Part shown: piece by piece, positions 27,701 to 35,860 of the stretch
Layout of the letters: the number at the start of each line of letters is the position of its first letter
Position numbering within the stretch: the stretch's first letter is position 1
NCBI GenBank assembly: GCA_028293125.1
Contig: JAQGPJ010000095.1
Coordinates: forward strand, 1 to 40,613
Length of the DNA: 40,613 nt
Direction of reading: 5' to 3'
Origin: Verrucomicrobiales bacterium
GTDB taxonomy: Bacteria; Verrucomicrobiota; Verrucomicrobiia; Verrucomicrobiales; V1-33
Translations under genes and position numbers: made by a program
Notes under the pieces: model-generated
The model's database searches: none
What the model was told of the DNA's origin: nothing
Seen by the model: only the letters and a program-made list of their open reading frames with translations

Positions 27701-30209
27701 CATTGTCTGGGCGGAGCCCTTTGCCAGTAAAGCCCTGGCCCGGTTCCGCCACACGCTGGAAACCGGGGAAGCCTATATTTCCCCCCCCACCACGGAGGCG
27801 CGCGCCAATGTGGATGAGACGCAGTCCTACGACTGGCAGATCCACCGCGTGGCTCTGCCGGACGGCAGTCACGGCGTGGTCTGCTATTTCTATGATCTGT
27901 CGGAGCAGAAACGGCTGGAGTCAGCTGTCCACACCCATGCGGAGGAGCTGAGGGCGGTGGCCAACATCGTGCCCGAACTGCTTTGGAGCAGCGGGCCTGA
28001 CGGTGAAATGGTCTGGTGTAATGACCGCTGGACGGAATACACCGGCCAGCCCCCCGGCGGGGCGGGGGGCCAGGGCTGGGTTGAGGCCATCCACCCGGAT
28101 GATCTTGAAAAATTCACGGCACGCTATCTCGAGGCCGTGCAGGAGGCCCGGAAGCTCCAGCACGTGCAGCGCATCCGCCGTGCGGATGGTGAATACCGTT
28201 GGCATCTGATGCGGGCTGAACCGCTGACGCGGAAGGATGGGAGCCTCATCAAAATGTACGGCGCAGGCACGGACATCCATGATCTGCGCATGGCCACCGA
28301 GAGACTGCGTGAGAGCGAGAACCGCCTGCGCACCCTTGCGGATGCCGTCCCCCAGATCATCTGGACCAACTCCGCCGAGGGCAAAGCGGACTATTTCAAC
28401 CAACGCTGGTATGAGTATTCAGGTTGCTCCTTTGCGGAATCCGCCGGGCTTGGCTGGCAGCTGATCGTGCACCCTGATGACACCCCGCACTCTGTTGCCC
28501 TCTGGGAAAAAGCACTTTTGGAAGGCAGGATTTTTGACTGTGAATACCGACTGAGGAACCAGCAGGGCAACTACCGATGGTTCATTGCCCGCAATGTGCC
28601 GATGAAGAATTCCGAAGGCAGGGTGACCGGCTGGTTTGGCACGGCCACGGATATCCATGATTTGAAAAATGCCGCCTCGGCCCTGCTGCAGAGTGAGGAG
28701 CAGTTCCGCCGCGCGATCGAGGATGCGCCGATCCCGGTGATCATGCATGCGGAGGACGGACAGGTTCTGCAGATCTCCAGAACCTGGACGGAACTGACAG
28801 GCTACATGCCGGAGGACATTCCTACCTTCGATGCCTGGCTGAGCCGTACCTACAGCTCCGGAATGGACAATGTGCGCTCCCGCATGCAGGGCATTTTCGA
28901 AGGTGTCGTGCCAGTGCTGCATGAGGAGCTGAATGTGACCACCGCCTCCGGTGAAATCCGCCGCTGGGCCTTGTCCGCCTCGGCCCCGGGCACCCTGGGG
29001 GATGGGCGGCGCTTTGTGGTGGCCATGGCCTTGGACATCACAGAGCGCATACGGGCGGAAAAGGCGTTGCGTGAAAGTCAGCAGCGGCTGCGGCTGATCC
29101 TGGAGAATGCCCGGGAATACGCCATTTTCTCCTTGGATCCGGACCGGACCATCACCAGTTGGAACACTGGTGCCCAAGCCATTCTGGGCTATACCACGGA
29201 GGAGGCCATCGGACAGTCCGCTGACTGCATCTTCACCCCCGAGGACCGTGAAGCCGGCGTTCCCGTAAAGGAGGCGGTCACCGCTCTCGTCAACGGCAGC
29301 GCCGCTGACGAGCGCTGGCACATCCGCCAGGACGGCAGCCGCTTCTGGGGAAGCGGGTTCATGACCTCCATGCATGACCCCCAGGGTGAGCCGGTTGGCT
29401 TTGTCAAAATATTCCGGGACCGAACCAAGGAGAGAGAGGCCCGGGAAACACTGGAGCAGAATCGTCTGCAGCTCGCGGAGGCGCTGAAAAGCGCCGAGCA
29501 TGCCCGGGCGCAGGCGATTGCCGCCAGCCGGGCCAAGGACCAGTTCCTGGCGGTGCTTTCCCATGAACTGCGCACGCCGCTGACTCCGATTCTGATGGCC
29601 ACCCAGGTGTTGGCGGCCGGTGAAAACCTGCCGCCGAAAGTGCGCAGCACTCTGGCCATGATCGAGCGCAGCGTCCTGGTGGAAATCCAGCTGGTCAACG
29701 ACCTGCTGGATGTGACCAGCATCGCCAACGGCAGAATGGAGGTGGTCCGGGAGCCCATGGATCTGCATGACGCGATCCAGCAGGCCATTGAAATCTCGAG
29801 CCCGGATTTTGAGGCTAAAGACCAGCAGTTCTCAGTGGAGCTGGAAGCCGGGGAATATCAAATCCAGGGCGATTTCCGGCGCCTGCAGCAGGTGGTCTGG
29901 AATCTGCTTAAGAATGCCTCCAAATTCACTCCGAGGGGGGGGGAGATTGAAATTTCCTCCCGCAATGAGCCAGGCCGCATCGTGGTGGATGTCAGGGACA
30001 ACGGCATCGGCTTTGAACCTGACGCGCGGGAGCGCATTTTTACGCCCTTTGAGCAGGAGAGCCGGTCCATCACCCGCCGGCACGGCGGACTGGGCCTCGG
30101 CCTTTCCATTGCCAAAGCCACTGTCGAAGCTCATGGCGGCACTATACGGGCATGGAGCGCCGGACCGGGAACCGGGGCCATGTTCCGGATAGAGCTTCCC
30201 GTGGGTTAA
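24792..30209 (+). CDS. CheB-CheR-multi-PAS hybrid sensor histidine kinase
   Basis: This is a 1805-residue cytoplasmic signalling protein. The ATG at 24792 (MSDAARPPRRKSNRGKK) is chosen because the CheB domain starts soon after. Domains in order: CheB methylesterase (about 51-230) with the triad Ser59 (GGSAGS), His86 (VIMHLAP) and Asp178 (GIDSDGA); CheR methyltransferase (about 262-525) with the SAM motif VRVWCPACATGEEAYSMA; a degenerate PAS-like region (about 590-690); a coiled coil (about 715-800, repeated NEEL); PAS domains at about 802-908, 921-1040, 1050-1165, 1180-1290, 1300-1418 and 1432-1545; HisKA with His1591 (SHELRTPLTP); and HATPase (about 1690-1803, NLLKNAS, DNGIG, HGGLGLGL). CheB and CheR lack a fused receiver. 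A single-domain response regulator starts 76 bases downstream and is the likely phosphate acceptor. No chemoreceptor or flagellar gene is nearby, so a stress or adaptation role is more likely than chemotaxis. Confidence 0.95.
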   Translation: MSDAARPPRRKSNRGKKPESSGKIDSPPPASPDAGEQMTAYNGDLLSYQTLPVVALGGSAGSIQALREFFARTPAVTGSAYVVIMHLAPGHVSIMPELLQGQTAMKVQTAEDSTELQPDTVYLIPPGSFLMVSGSRLRLTELEPEYGKRVVVDLFFRSLADSHGPRATAVVLSGIDSDGAIGIKRIKERGGLTIVQDPQEAEFSSMPNSAIATGMVDWILPVAIMPARIHSYRERGTRVQLPPEEGPQPGKSAGPAPDHPETLLHEVLVFLRMRTGKDFSHYKRTVFLHRVSHRMQISGMEHLADYLNYLRTFPGEAGVLVQDLLVPATNFFRDRESFQVLESHIPELFRDKKPGDTVRVWCPACATGEEAYSMAILLLEHAGKLEAPPILQVFGCDLNKEAIQTARAGFYPETIATDINEERLHRFFRKEDNGYRALPELREMILFAAHDLLKDAPFSRMDLISCRNLFIYFNHDAQAKALEIFHFAFRPGGLLFLGPAETPEERSTLFQPLNSRHRLYQQRPAERYRAPLPTGLSENTIQRVFHEHERLKKFSATLPGRSFTACPPAVEGGMRAGGDGMDRLDLHFRLLARFGPPSLLVNADHDVVHLSENVHPFLQIPEGEPTRSLMALVHPMLRLHLRAGLLRAAETGEPVEIPQCPLDLPGGPGMVSIRLFPGGRTAPGHLLILFEAHTADPATRTATAGSGPPQETLGPEAVVHQLEREVVRLNADLRATVEQYECTNEELKASNEELQAANEELRSVGEELETSREELQSINEELTTLNEEFRNRAEELASANSDLLNLMNATRIPTVFLDRGLQVMRYTPSAAPLFNFISGDVGRPITHLRRRPHYPEMPSDAGQVLRTLEPVEREIQDGERWLLARVMPYRTVEDRIAGVVLSFVDITARRNAEMALRRSEEMFSALIENAPFGVYLVDSRFHLCTVNAGSRAMFQGIEPLIGRDFSEILRIVWAEPFASKALARFRHTLETGEAYISPPTTEARANVDETQSYDWQIHRVALPDGSHGVVCYFYDLSEQKRLESAVHTHAEELRAVANIVPELLWSSGPDGEMVWCNDRWTEYTGQPPGGAGGQGWVEAIHPDDLEKFTARYLEAVQEARKLQHVQRIRRADGEYRWHLMRAEPLTRKDGSLIKMYGAGTDIHDLRMATERLRESENRLRTLADAVPQIIWTNSAEGKADYFNQRWYEYSGCSFAESAGLGWQLIVHPDDTPHSVALWEKALLEGRIFDCEYRLRNQQGNYRWFIARNVPMKNSEGRVTGWFGTATDIHDLKNAASALLQSEEQFRRAIEDAPIPVIMHAEDGQVLQISRTWTELTGYMPEDIPTFDAWLSRTYSSGMDNVRSRMQGIFEGVVPVLHEELNVTTASGEIRRWALSASAPGTLGDGRRFVVAMALDITERIRAEKALRESQQRLRLILENAREYAIFSLDPDRTITSWNTGAQAILGYTTEEAIGQSADCIFTPEDREAGVPVKEAVTALVNGSAADERWHIRQDGSRFWGSGFMTSMHDPQGEPVGFVKIFRDRTKEREARETLEQNRLQLAEALKSAEHARAQAIAASRAKDQFLAVLSHELRTPLTPILMATQVLAAGENLPPKVRSTLAMIERSVLVEIQLVNDLLDVTSIANGRMEVVREPMDLHDAIQQAIEISSPDFEAKDQQFSVELEAGEYQIQGDFRRLQQVVWNLLKNASKFTPRGGEIEISSRNEPGRIVVDVRDNGIGFEPDARERIFTPFEQESRSITRRHGGLGLGLSIAKATVEAHGGTIRAWSAGPGTGAMFRIELPVG

Positions 30210-30222
30210 TAAAATAAAGAGA

Positions 30223-30252
30223 CCGCCGGATGGACCTCAGCCCTGCCGGCGG
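30223..30252. other. Hairpin between kinase and response regulator genes
   Basis: CCGCCGG (30223-30229) and CCGGCGG (30246-30252) form a 7-bp GC stem with a 16-base loop in the short gap between the two genes. It may tune expression of the regulator relative to the kinase; there is no T-run for termination. Confidence 0.4.
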
Positions 30253-30284
30253 CATCGCATTCATTTCAACAACCGCATGAACCC

Positions 30285-30710
30285 ATGACAACCAATCCTG
30301 CACCGCTGCGCATTTTCCTGTTGGAGGATCACTCCGACACTCTCGCTTACATGATCATGTATTTGGAGCAGCTGGGGCACACCGTGCTTCCGGCAAGCAG
30401 TATAGAGGAGGCGTTGGAGGCCCTGCCCGGAGCGGACTGCGATGTGCTGATTTCCGATGTCGGGCTGCCCGACGGTTTTGGCTGGGATCTGCTGCCGCGC
30501 CTGCAGCTCCGGAGTCCCTTGTATGCCATCGCCATGAGCGGCTTCAACCGGGCGGTCGATATCGCCCAGAGCAAGGCCGCCGGTTTCCACCACCATCTGG
30601 GAAAACCTTTCAATATTCATGAGCTGAACATGGTGCTGGAGGAGGCGCGGAAATTTCTGAAATCCTCTGAAAAGGAATCCTCCGGCAGCACAGTGCCGGA
30701 GGATAAATGA
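30285..30710 (+). CDS. Single-domain response regulator (CheY-like)
   Basis: This is a 141-residue receiver without an output domain. The acidic pocket is Glu14-Asp15 (FLLEDHSD), the phosphorylated residue is Asp58 (ISDVGLPDG), the switch residue is Ser85 (AIAMSGF) and the lysine is Lys107 (LGKPF). Residue 102-104 reads HHH before the lysine loop. The C-terminal 17 residues are polar and flexible. The gene directly follows the CheB/CheR kinase on the same strand and probably takes phosphate from it, and perhaps from the paralogous kinase at 20204, since neither kinase has its own receiver. It acts through protein-protein contacts, target unknown. Confidence 0.94.
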   Translation: MTTNPAPLRIFLLEDHSDTLAYMIMYLEQLGHTVLPASSIEEALEALPGADCDVLISDVGLPDGFGWDLLPRLQLRSPLYAIAMSGFNRAVDIAQSKAAGFHHHLGKPFNIHELNMVLEEARKFLKSSEKESSGSTVPEDK

Positions 30711-30767
30711 GGGATACCGTCCGGAAGTGAGACAGGCCGGAGGCAGGCCGGGTTTGCGAGAACTTTT

Positions 30768-32999
30768 CTATTCCCAGGTGATGGACACCGTGGCTCCCCC
30801 GGGAACGTCCATGCTCACCGCATCCGGACTTTCCCTGGATTTGCCGGACCGGCGGGCAGCCTTTCCATCCACCTTCAGTTTGAATGAAGGCTCTCCGGCT
30901 CCGTCCGGGAAAATTCTGATCACGCAGGACAGCTGTGCAGTCCCTCCCGTTCTGAATGTCAGAGCTCCGGAGCGGCGGTCCCCGGCGTGCTCCACATCAA
31001 AAACAGGATAGCTGCTGAAAAACACAAAGGGCACATCCTCAATGCGGTGCCAGCAATAGGAGGCCAGAATAAAGGGGGCCGCCGCCGCATAAACCGCCTG
31101 CCCCACTGTTCCCGCCTTGTCCTCCGGCCCGCCCAGTCCCTCCAAGGGAATATAAAGTTTGGGCTTCAGCACCCCCTCCTTCGGCTCCTTCACCACCAGA
31201 TCCTCCGGAAGCTCGGAAGGGAAATAAAACTGCCCGCGCGTCAGCAGGTGCTTCTGATATTCCGCGATCAAGAGAGCGAAGCTGTCCGGCAGAGCCTCCC
31301 GCATCTCATCCTGCCATGCCAGAAGGCCGGCCAGAATTTCCGCCTCCTCATAAAACGCCACGTAGGGGGCGTCATGAAGGGGCGGCAACCCCATGAAGGT
31401 GCGTGTCTCTCTCCCCAGCCACCACAGCCAAAGATGGCTGAAAGCGCTGGCGGCGGAGACCATGCTGAGATCCTTGTAAATGGTTTTTCCGGTGACCCGC
31501 CACAGCCGGGCCAGTGCCGCAGCCCCGAAAACCGTGTTGTTGGTCTGGTAAAGCACGCCAAAGGCGAGATCCTGAAGTTTGAGAGCGGCGGTTTCGGCCT
31601 CATCAAGGTATTCCTGATCATGGGTGAGAGTCCAGGCTTCAAGCATGATGTGCACATACAGGCCGCAGGCGTCCTGCTCCCCGCCCCTGCCCTCGCCAGT
31701 CTCCGCCTTGAAGACTTTCAGAGTCCTCTGATCATAAAAAACCGGCCAGTCGTATTTGAAATGCCGGGCCACCTTCATCAGAGTGGGCAAAGAGTCGAAA
31801 AACACCTTCCGGGCATTATCCATGCCCAGTTCCGCCATCCGGCCCAGATTCATGAGAGTGTGCAGCAGATACCAGGAATCCATGCGGTAGCGATGCTCCT
31901 CCTCGCTGCGCTCCTCCCTGGTGAACTCCGCATCCGCCAGCCACCGCACCGGGGTTTTCAGTCTGGAGTCATAGAAGCTGTCGGGCACATGCCGCAGTTC
32001 CTCCAACAGCGGGACCTCCTGCCCGCGCCACTCCGCATACTCCAGCAGAGGAACAATCAGGGCTCCCTGCACCATGCTTTCGGGCGGTTTGTAGGTGGAC
32101 CCCACATAAGCCTCCACATACGTTTTTCCGTTGACCACGCGGGTGCAGGCGGCGCTGCCCGCGAGGCTGCGCATGGTGGATTTGGCGAACTCCGGCCAGT
32201 CCTGAAATTTCCAGTCCGGCTGCGGGAGCAGGGGATAGAGGCGGGCCAGCGAGTCCACAAACATCAGGGCGGCATCCGCCTCGTGTTCCCGGAGGCCGGA
32301 ATCCACCGCCACAAAGAGATCGGCTATGGTCATCGGAACCGCCGCCTTCAGCGGTTTTTCCCCAAGGGGAAGTGTAAAACCGGCCTCCGGCCATTCCCCG
32401 CCCACGCATCCACCAGGTTTGGCGGCTGTATGGTTGAAGTAGTCCGCAAGCCCACTGAGGTTCTGAAAATAGAAAACGGTGCCACCCTCCTTCTCCAAAG
32501 GGCTGAAGAAGGCCTGCGCGGCGGTGTTGCCAGTCTGGCTGGTGAAAAGCCGCCCCTCCCCATGGTAGGGATTGAGCCGGCTGTCAAAAACACACAGATC
32601 CCGCGGCGCAGCGGTGATGCGGATATTCTCGTCCGGAGTCAGGACGGTGGTCAGCCGGAGCATGGGCGGCGACCCTTCAATGAAGGTTCCCCGGACGCGG
32701 TATTTACCCAGCCCCCCCGCGGCTGTGAACTCCATCTCCTTCTCCGTGGCTTTCACAAGGCGGGCGCTTTCCAGGCCGGTGGGGCAGAAGACTGCCCGGA
32801 TGCCAAGTCTGAAGGACTTCGACATGGTGAGGATGACCCACACACAGGAGGGCGTGCTCCGGATTTCCCAGTTCACCGGGGCTCCCACCGACCGGTGAAG
32901 AATCTCCGCAGTCCGGAGGGATTTTCCCAAACCGGCGCTCCATTGGGAAGCCGGAAGGGCGTTTTGATGCTGTGCTGTGAGCAGGGGTTGGCCTTTCAT
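30768..32999 (-). CDS. Large uncharacterised protein (743 aa), possible alpha/alpha-barrel type
   Basis: I do not recognise the family. The ATG at 32999 opens a 743-residue frame without signal peptide or membrane helix. The first about 220 residues look beta-rich (WEIRSTPSCVWVILTMSKSF, YRVRGTFIEGSPPMLRLTTV, RDLCVFDSRLNPYHGEGRLF). The middle (about 225-640) is helix-rich with repeated aromatic and acidic motifs (RMDSWYLLHTLMNLGRMAE, FKYDWPVFYD, DACGLYVHIMLEAWTLTHD, NNTVFGAAALARLWRVTG), resembling an (alpha/alpha) toroid as in some glycoside hydrolases and lyases. The end is beta-rich again (YPVFDVEHAGDRRSG, VSMDVPGGATVSITWE). This sandwich-toroid-sandwich layout is suggestive of a carbohydrate-active protein but is inference. 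It is convergent with the response regulator gene, 57 bases apart. Confidence 0.8.
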   Translation of the reverse strand: MKGQPLLTAQHQNALPASQWSAGLGKSLRTAEILHRSVGAPVNWEIRSTPSCVWVILTMSKSFRLGIRAVFCPTGLESARLVKATEKEMEFTAAGGLGKYRVRGTFIEGSPPMLRLTTVLTPDENIRITAAPRDLCVFDSRLNPYHGEGRLFTSQTGNTAAQAFFSPLEKEGGTVFYFQNLSGLADYFNHTAAKPGGCVGGEWPEAGFTLPLGEKPLKAAVPMTIADLFVAVDSGLREHEADAALMFVDSLARLYPLLPQPDWKFQDWPEFAKSTMRSLAGSAACTRVVNGKTYVEAYVGSTYKPPESMVQGALIVPLLEYAEWRGQEVPLLEELRHVPDSFYDSRLKTPVRWLADAEFTREERSEEEHRYRMDSWYLLHTLMNLGRMAELGMDNARKVFFDSLPTLMKVARHFKYDWPVFYDQRTLKVFKAETGEGRGGEQDACGLYVHIMLEAWTLTHDQEYLDEAETAALKLQDLAFGVLYQTNNTVFGAAALARLWRVTGKTIYKDLSMVSAASAFSHLWLWWLGRETRTFMGLPPLHDAPYVAFYEEAEILAGLLAWQDEMREALPDSFALLIAEYQKHLLTRGQFYFPSELPEDLVVKEPKEGVLKPKLYIPLEGLGGPEDKAGTVGQAVYAAAAPFILASYCWHRIEDVPFVFFSSYPVFDVEHAGDRRSGALTFRTGGTAQLSCVIRIFPDGAGEPSFKLKVDGKAARRSGKSRESPDAVSMDVPGGATVSITWE

Positions 33000-33233
33000 A
33001 AATCAGGAAGCGGACTGCCCGGGAAGATTGACCGCCGTCCGCAGGTTTTCGTGTCCGGAGAACAAAGCCCCGAAGGCTTTTCCCTTTTAGTTGAACGTTT
33101 CTTTCACGGAAGTGGATCGATTGAAAAAAGCTGAAGCAAGGACAGGCAAACTCGTGGGACTGTCCTGGACACAGTCTTCAGCCATGGCCGCCATCACCGC
33201 CGTACGGTGGCCGCATCGGGCCTTCGGGTGACT

Positions 33234-33860
33234 CTAATCCTGGACCGGAACTGGCCAGTTTTCAAACTCCACGGTCTCTTTCTGCCCGCTCCAATTACTA
33301 AGAATAGCGGAAAGTCTGTGACCGTAGGGCAGCGGCAGGGGTTTGAGCTGCCGGTTGGAGTAAATCCGCAGCGGAGCACTGTGAAGCCCTGTAGGGTGGA
33401 GGGTCACCGGACTAGGCAGACCGGCGTCGGCCAAGGCATCACGCAGTCTCAGTCTGCGCCTGTAATCCGCCTTGTAGGCCTCCAGAACGCGTTGCAGCGG
33501 TTTCACTGAAGGGGAAGGTATGACAAACCCCGCAGGCAGCGCGTCGGAAATGATTTTGCGTGATTCCGGTGGAAGGTCTTGAAAAGGCAGAATGACGATC
33601 CAGCCGGATATCAGGTTCAGATTCCAACATGGCTCCGGAGTTCCGGGAACTGCCGGAAGCCTGACCCGGATATGAATATATCCTCTTCTGAGCTCACAGC
33701 GTTCTGAGAGGTCGTCCATATTGCAGATCAGACATCCTGTATCGATGGACTCCGGCTCGCAGACTACAAATCCTTTGTCCGTAAGCATGGCCGCACAGCC
33801 GCGCCCGGAAAGGGTGACTCCAAAAGCGGGTTTCCCAATGATGGAATTAAGATAATGCAT
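33234..33860 (-). CDS. Hypothetical protein (208 aa)
   Basis: The function is unknown. The ATG at 33860 (MHYLNSIIGKPAFGVTLSGRG) is preferred to the frame start at 33908, whose extra residues are basic and unstructured. The N-terminal half appears beta-rich and has several cysteines (SGRGCAAML, VVCEPES, GCLICNMDDLSERCEL). The C-terminal half has a long basic helix (QRVLEAYKADYRRRLRLRDALADAGL) followed by a PTGLHSAPLRIYSNRQLKPL segment. No membrane segment is present. No family was recognised, though the smooth coding frame supports a real gene. Confidence 0.6.
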   Translation of the reverse strand: MHYLNSIIGKPAFGVTLSGRGCAAMLTDKGFVVCEPESIDTGCLICNMDDLSERCELRRGYIHIRVRLPAVPGTPEPCWNLNLISGWIVILPFQDLPPESRKIISDALPAGFVIPSPSVKPLQRVLEAYKADYRRRLRLRDALADAGLPSPVTLHPTGLHSAPLRIYSNRQLKPLPLPYGHRLSAILSNWSGQKETVEFENWPVPVQD

Positions 33861-34091
33861 TTTTCTCAGGGGTGAAAATTTTGCCGGCCGCCGCGTTATG
33901 GCAGCCATTCACGCGTGCGGGGCGGAGCTGCGGCCGACGGCGGATCCATGCCGAAAGTCCGGCTCCGCCGCGGTGCAGGGCGTGTTTTCCATGATGCGCA
34001 TTCCAGCCGTGGCCTGCTCCACGCGGCTGTGAATGCGGGATACAGCGCCTCTGGCACCCGTGCCGGAGGCTGTGGTTGCGGAAAAAGAGCT

Positions 34092-34595
34092 TCATTTCTT
34101 CCGCCCTCCTTTTTCCGCAAGCTGAAACAGGACGGGCTCCAAAGCCTCCAGCCCGCGGGCGGCGGCCATTTCCTGGGCAAGGATCCAGTCAAGGACAACG
34201 GATTCATGCCCCATGTCCAGCTTCCGGGCGAGCCGGAGGGCCAGACTGTAAACCGTGATTTCATAGCGCTCAATGCGGACGCAGTGCGCCATAATCACCA
34301 AATCCCGGGCCTGCGGGGCACGGACCCCACCCAAGCGGGCATCCATGCCGGAGGTCAGCCCCCGCATAGCTTTGCATTTACCATTTCCCGGTACTGAACC
34401 ATGCCTCCGGAGGATCATGTCCAGCAACTCCAGCTGTCGCGGAGTCTGCATCGCATGAGCAGCTATGAGGGCATACAATGACGAATGACGGGCGCGGGCC
34501 GCGAGACCCGGCAGTGTGTCTGACAACAGGGTCTCCATACGGTGGAGGTCACTGATCTGATTAAAAAGGAGTTCCACGAGGGTTGGAGCTCTCAT
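34092..34595 (-). CDS. Divergent ferritin-like DUF892 protein, probable metal ligands lost
   Basis: This second DUF892/YciE-YciF-type protein has 167 residues. The ATG at 34595 (MRAPTLVELLFNQISDLHRMETLL) gives the family N-terminus; the frame to 34682 adds unrelated residues. The family marker GKCKAMRGL (72-80) and the RIERYEITVYSLALRLARKL helix (108-125) are clear. Compared with the copy at 23583, the HLEETRQH ligand helix reads HAMQTPRQ here, the EHFEIA histidine is Arg110, and the terminal acid pair is reduced to QE (141-142). Glu21, Glu109 and Glu112 remain. It may be a structural or degenerate ferritin-like protein that no longer binds a diiron centre. The comparison is by eye. Confidence 0.8.
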   Translation of the reverse strand: MRAPTLVELLFNQISDLHRMETLLSDTLPGLAARARHSSLYALIAAHAMQTPRQLELLDMILRRHGSVPGNGKCKAMRGLTSGMDARLGGVRAPQARDLVIMAHCVRIERYEITVYSLALRLARKLDMGHESVVLDWILAQEMAAARGLEALEPVLFQLAEKGGRKK

Positions 34596-35136
34596 GGCGG
34601 CCGGAAAAAGCGTGTCGGGAATTTTCTGAGGGCTTCTATTTTGCCGGGTCAGGACCAACCAAATCGCGCGTTGCTGCGACACGGACCTCCAGAAATCACT
34701 ATAGCATGCCTTATTCCCACCGGAGTCACCATTGAAACCAGTCTATGGCCCAAATGCGGGTCAGCGGTGCGTGCAGACACCATACGCATTGTGTTTTTGA
34801 TACAATGATCCATAGTCAAATCTATATCTGGTTGCAAAATGCCATTAAATCAGTGCTTTCAGCAGCTGACTCCGTGTCATAGGTTTCCCTGCCGCAGTGG
34901 CCTGTTCCTATGCCAAATCCATGCCGCACATTTTTACCCGACAGGAAGGGCTAAACCGGTGCCGGAGTCCGGCAAATCGCACTATTTTTCATTTTTATTG
35001 CCGCATTTTGCCCTTTTTCGATGATTTTGAGGGTGAAATCCGCATTTGGATACGGCATTTTGCCACAAACGGTGCTTTGGGGTTTCCAATGCCATAGGGC
35101 ATCAAGACACTTTCCCTGGAGCTTTATACGGGGTAA
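34596..35136. other. Gene-free AT-richer spacer
   Basis: No convincing gene is seen in 541 bases. GCATTTTGCC occurs at 35003-35012 and 35055-35064, and its near-inverse GCAAAATGCC at 34834-34843. T-rich runs (TTTTTCATTTTTATTG near 34,985) break the usual GC-rich composition. The repeats may be chance or weak regulator sites. Confidence 0.4.
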
Positions 35137-35376
35137 TCAGCCCTCAGAGGCTGTCTGCTTCCACCAATCCGCACGCTTTCTCCAGTCCGGACTACCGGGC
35201 CGGTGGGACACTTCAGGGAAAGCATGGCGGGGTTCGGAGATGCTGGTGTTTATAAGGTCCTCCATCAGTTCCAACTCCCGCCCAAAGCGCTGTTGATGCC
35301 GGTGGATCCGCCATATACAGGCTCCAATCAGCACGAGAGGAAGTGATAATATACCCAGGAGGGTACAGGCCATCAT
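35137..35376 (-). CDS. Small membrane-anchored hypothetical protein (79 aa)
   Basis: The start is at ATG 35376 or the adjacent ATG 35373; GGAGG at 35382-35386 (minus strand) is 5 or 8 bases upstream, one of the better ribosome sites in this window. The N-terminus is a single membrane helix (ACTLLGILSLPLVLIGACIW), followed by a basic stretch (RIHRHQQRFGRELELM) and a polar tail (RPGSPDWRKRADWWKQTASEG). A cytoplasmic tail anchored by one helix is likely. The function is unknown. The longer frame to 35610 lacks a convincing N-terminus. Confidence 0.5.
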   Translation of the reverse strand: MMACTLLGILSLPLVLIGACIWRIHRHQQRFGRELELMEDLINTSISEPRHAFPEVSHRPGSPDWRKRADWWKQTASEG

Positions 35377-35860
35377 GTCCCCCTCCGGTGCGCGGGCCGT
35401 TCCGGAGTGTGGAAAAGCTTTTGGCGTATCCGGTGGATCTCCGGGAAACCCGGCTGTGCATACCACTTGCAGGGACGGATATGTTTTGAAAAGAGTGGTC
35501 ATGACGGTGGCTTTGAAATGGATTTCAGAAAAGGATTCCGCCTGAGCCAGGCAACCTGACAAATCCGGGGGGTTAAAAAAGCCCCGATGCGGGCCGGCTG
35601 GAGAAATCAATCAGCGTTAATCAGTTCCCATGCCGGGTTGTATTCATAACTGATGCCTGCATCGGCGGGACGCCCCCATTTCAGACATAAAATGGCTGCA
35701 GTCCCAAAGCTGGCCGGCACACGGAATCGAAAGGATTTTTTCGGATTTTCGTGCACCCCCTCCACCTTCGATGGTCGTCTTTCAGAAGACATCAGCCAGC
35801 CGACGGCGCTCTGATGGATGCCCGACGGGCATCGCTTCCAACCCGGCACCGAGCCAACTT
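35377..35860. other. Intergenic region upstream of ctaD with one doubtful small frame
   Basis: The region holds no certain gene. A 61-residue minus-strand frame (35607-35792) is listed separately with low confidence. The ctaD promoter should lie in the right half. No clear -10/-35 pair or terminator was picked out. Confidence 0.4.
35607..35792 (-). CDS. Doubtful small protein (61 aa)
   Basis: A minus-strand frame from ATG 35792 encodes a 61-residue basic protein (KKSFRFRVPASFGTAAILCL, DAGISYEYNPAWELINAD). The C-terminal part looks protein-like, with balanced aromatic and acidic residues, but no family, ribosome site or conserved neighbour supports it. It is divergent from ctaD. Confidence 0.25.
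   Translation of the reverse strand: MSSERRPSKVEGVHENPKKSFRFRVPASFGTAAILCLKWGRPADAGISYEYNPAWELINAD

Noticed and set aside
24792-30710. Chemotaxis operon
   Set aside because: CheB and CheR domains are present, but there is no CheA, CheW, receptor or flagellar gene; this fused architecture is known from stress and other sensory kinases.
30987-33134. Open frame of 715 codons on the plus strand
   Set aside because: It is antisense to the 743-residue gene. The minus-strand frame has better protein character, but as both are unfamiliar this choice is less certain than the others.
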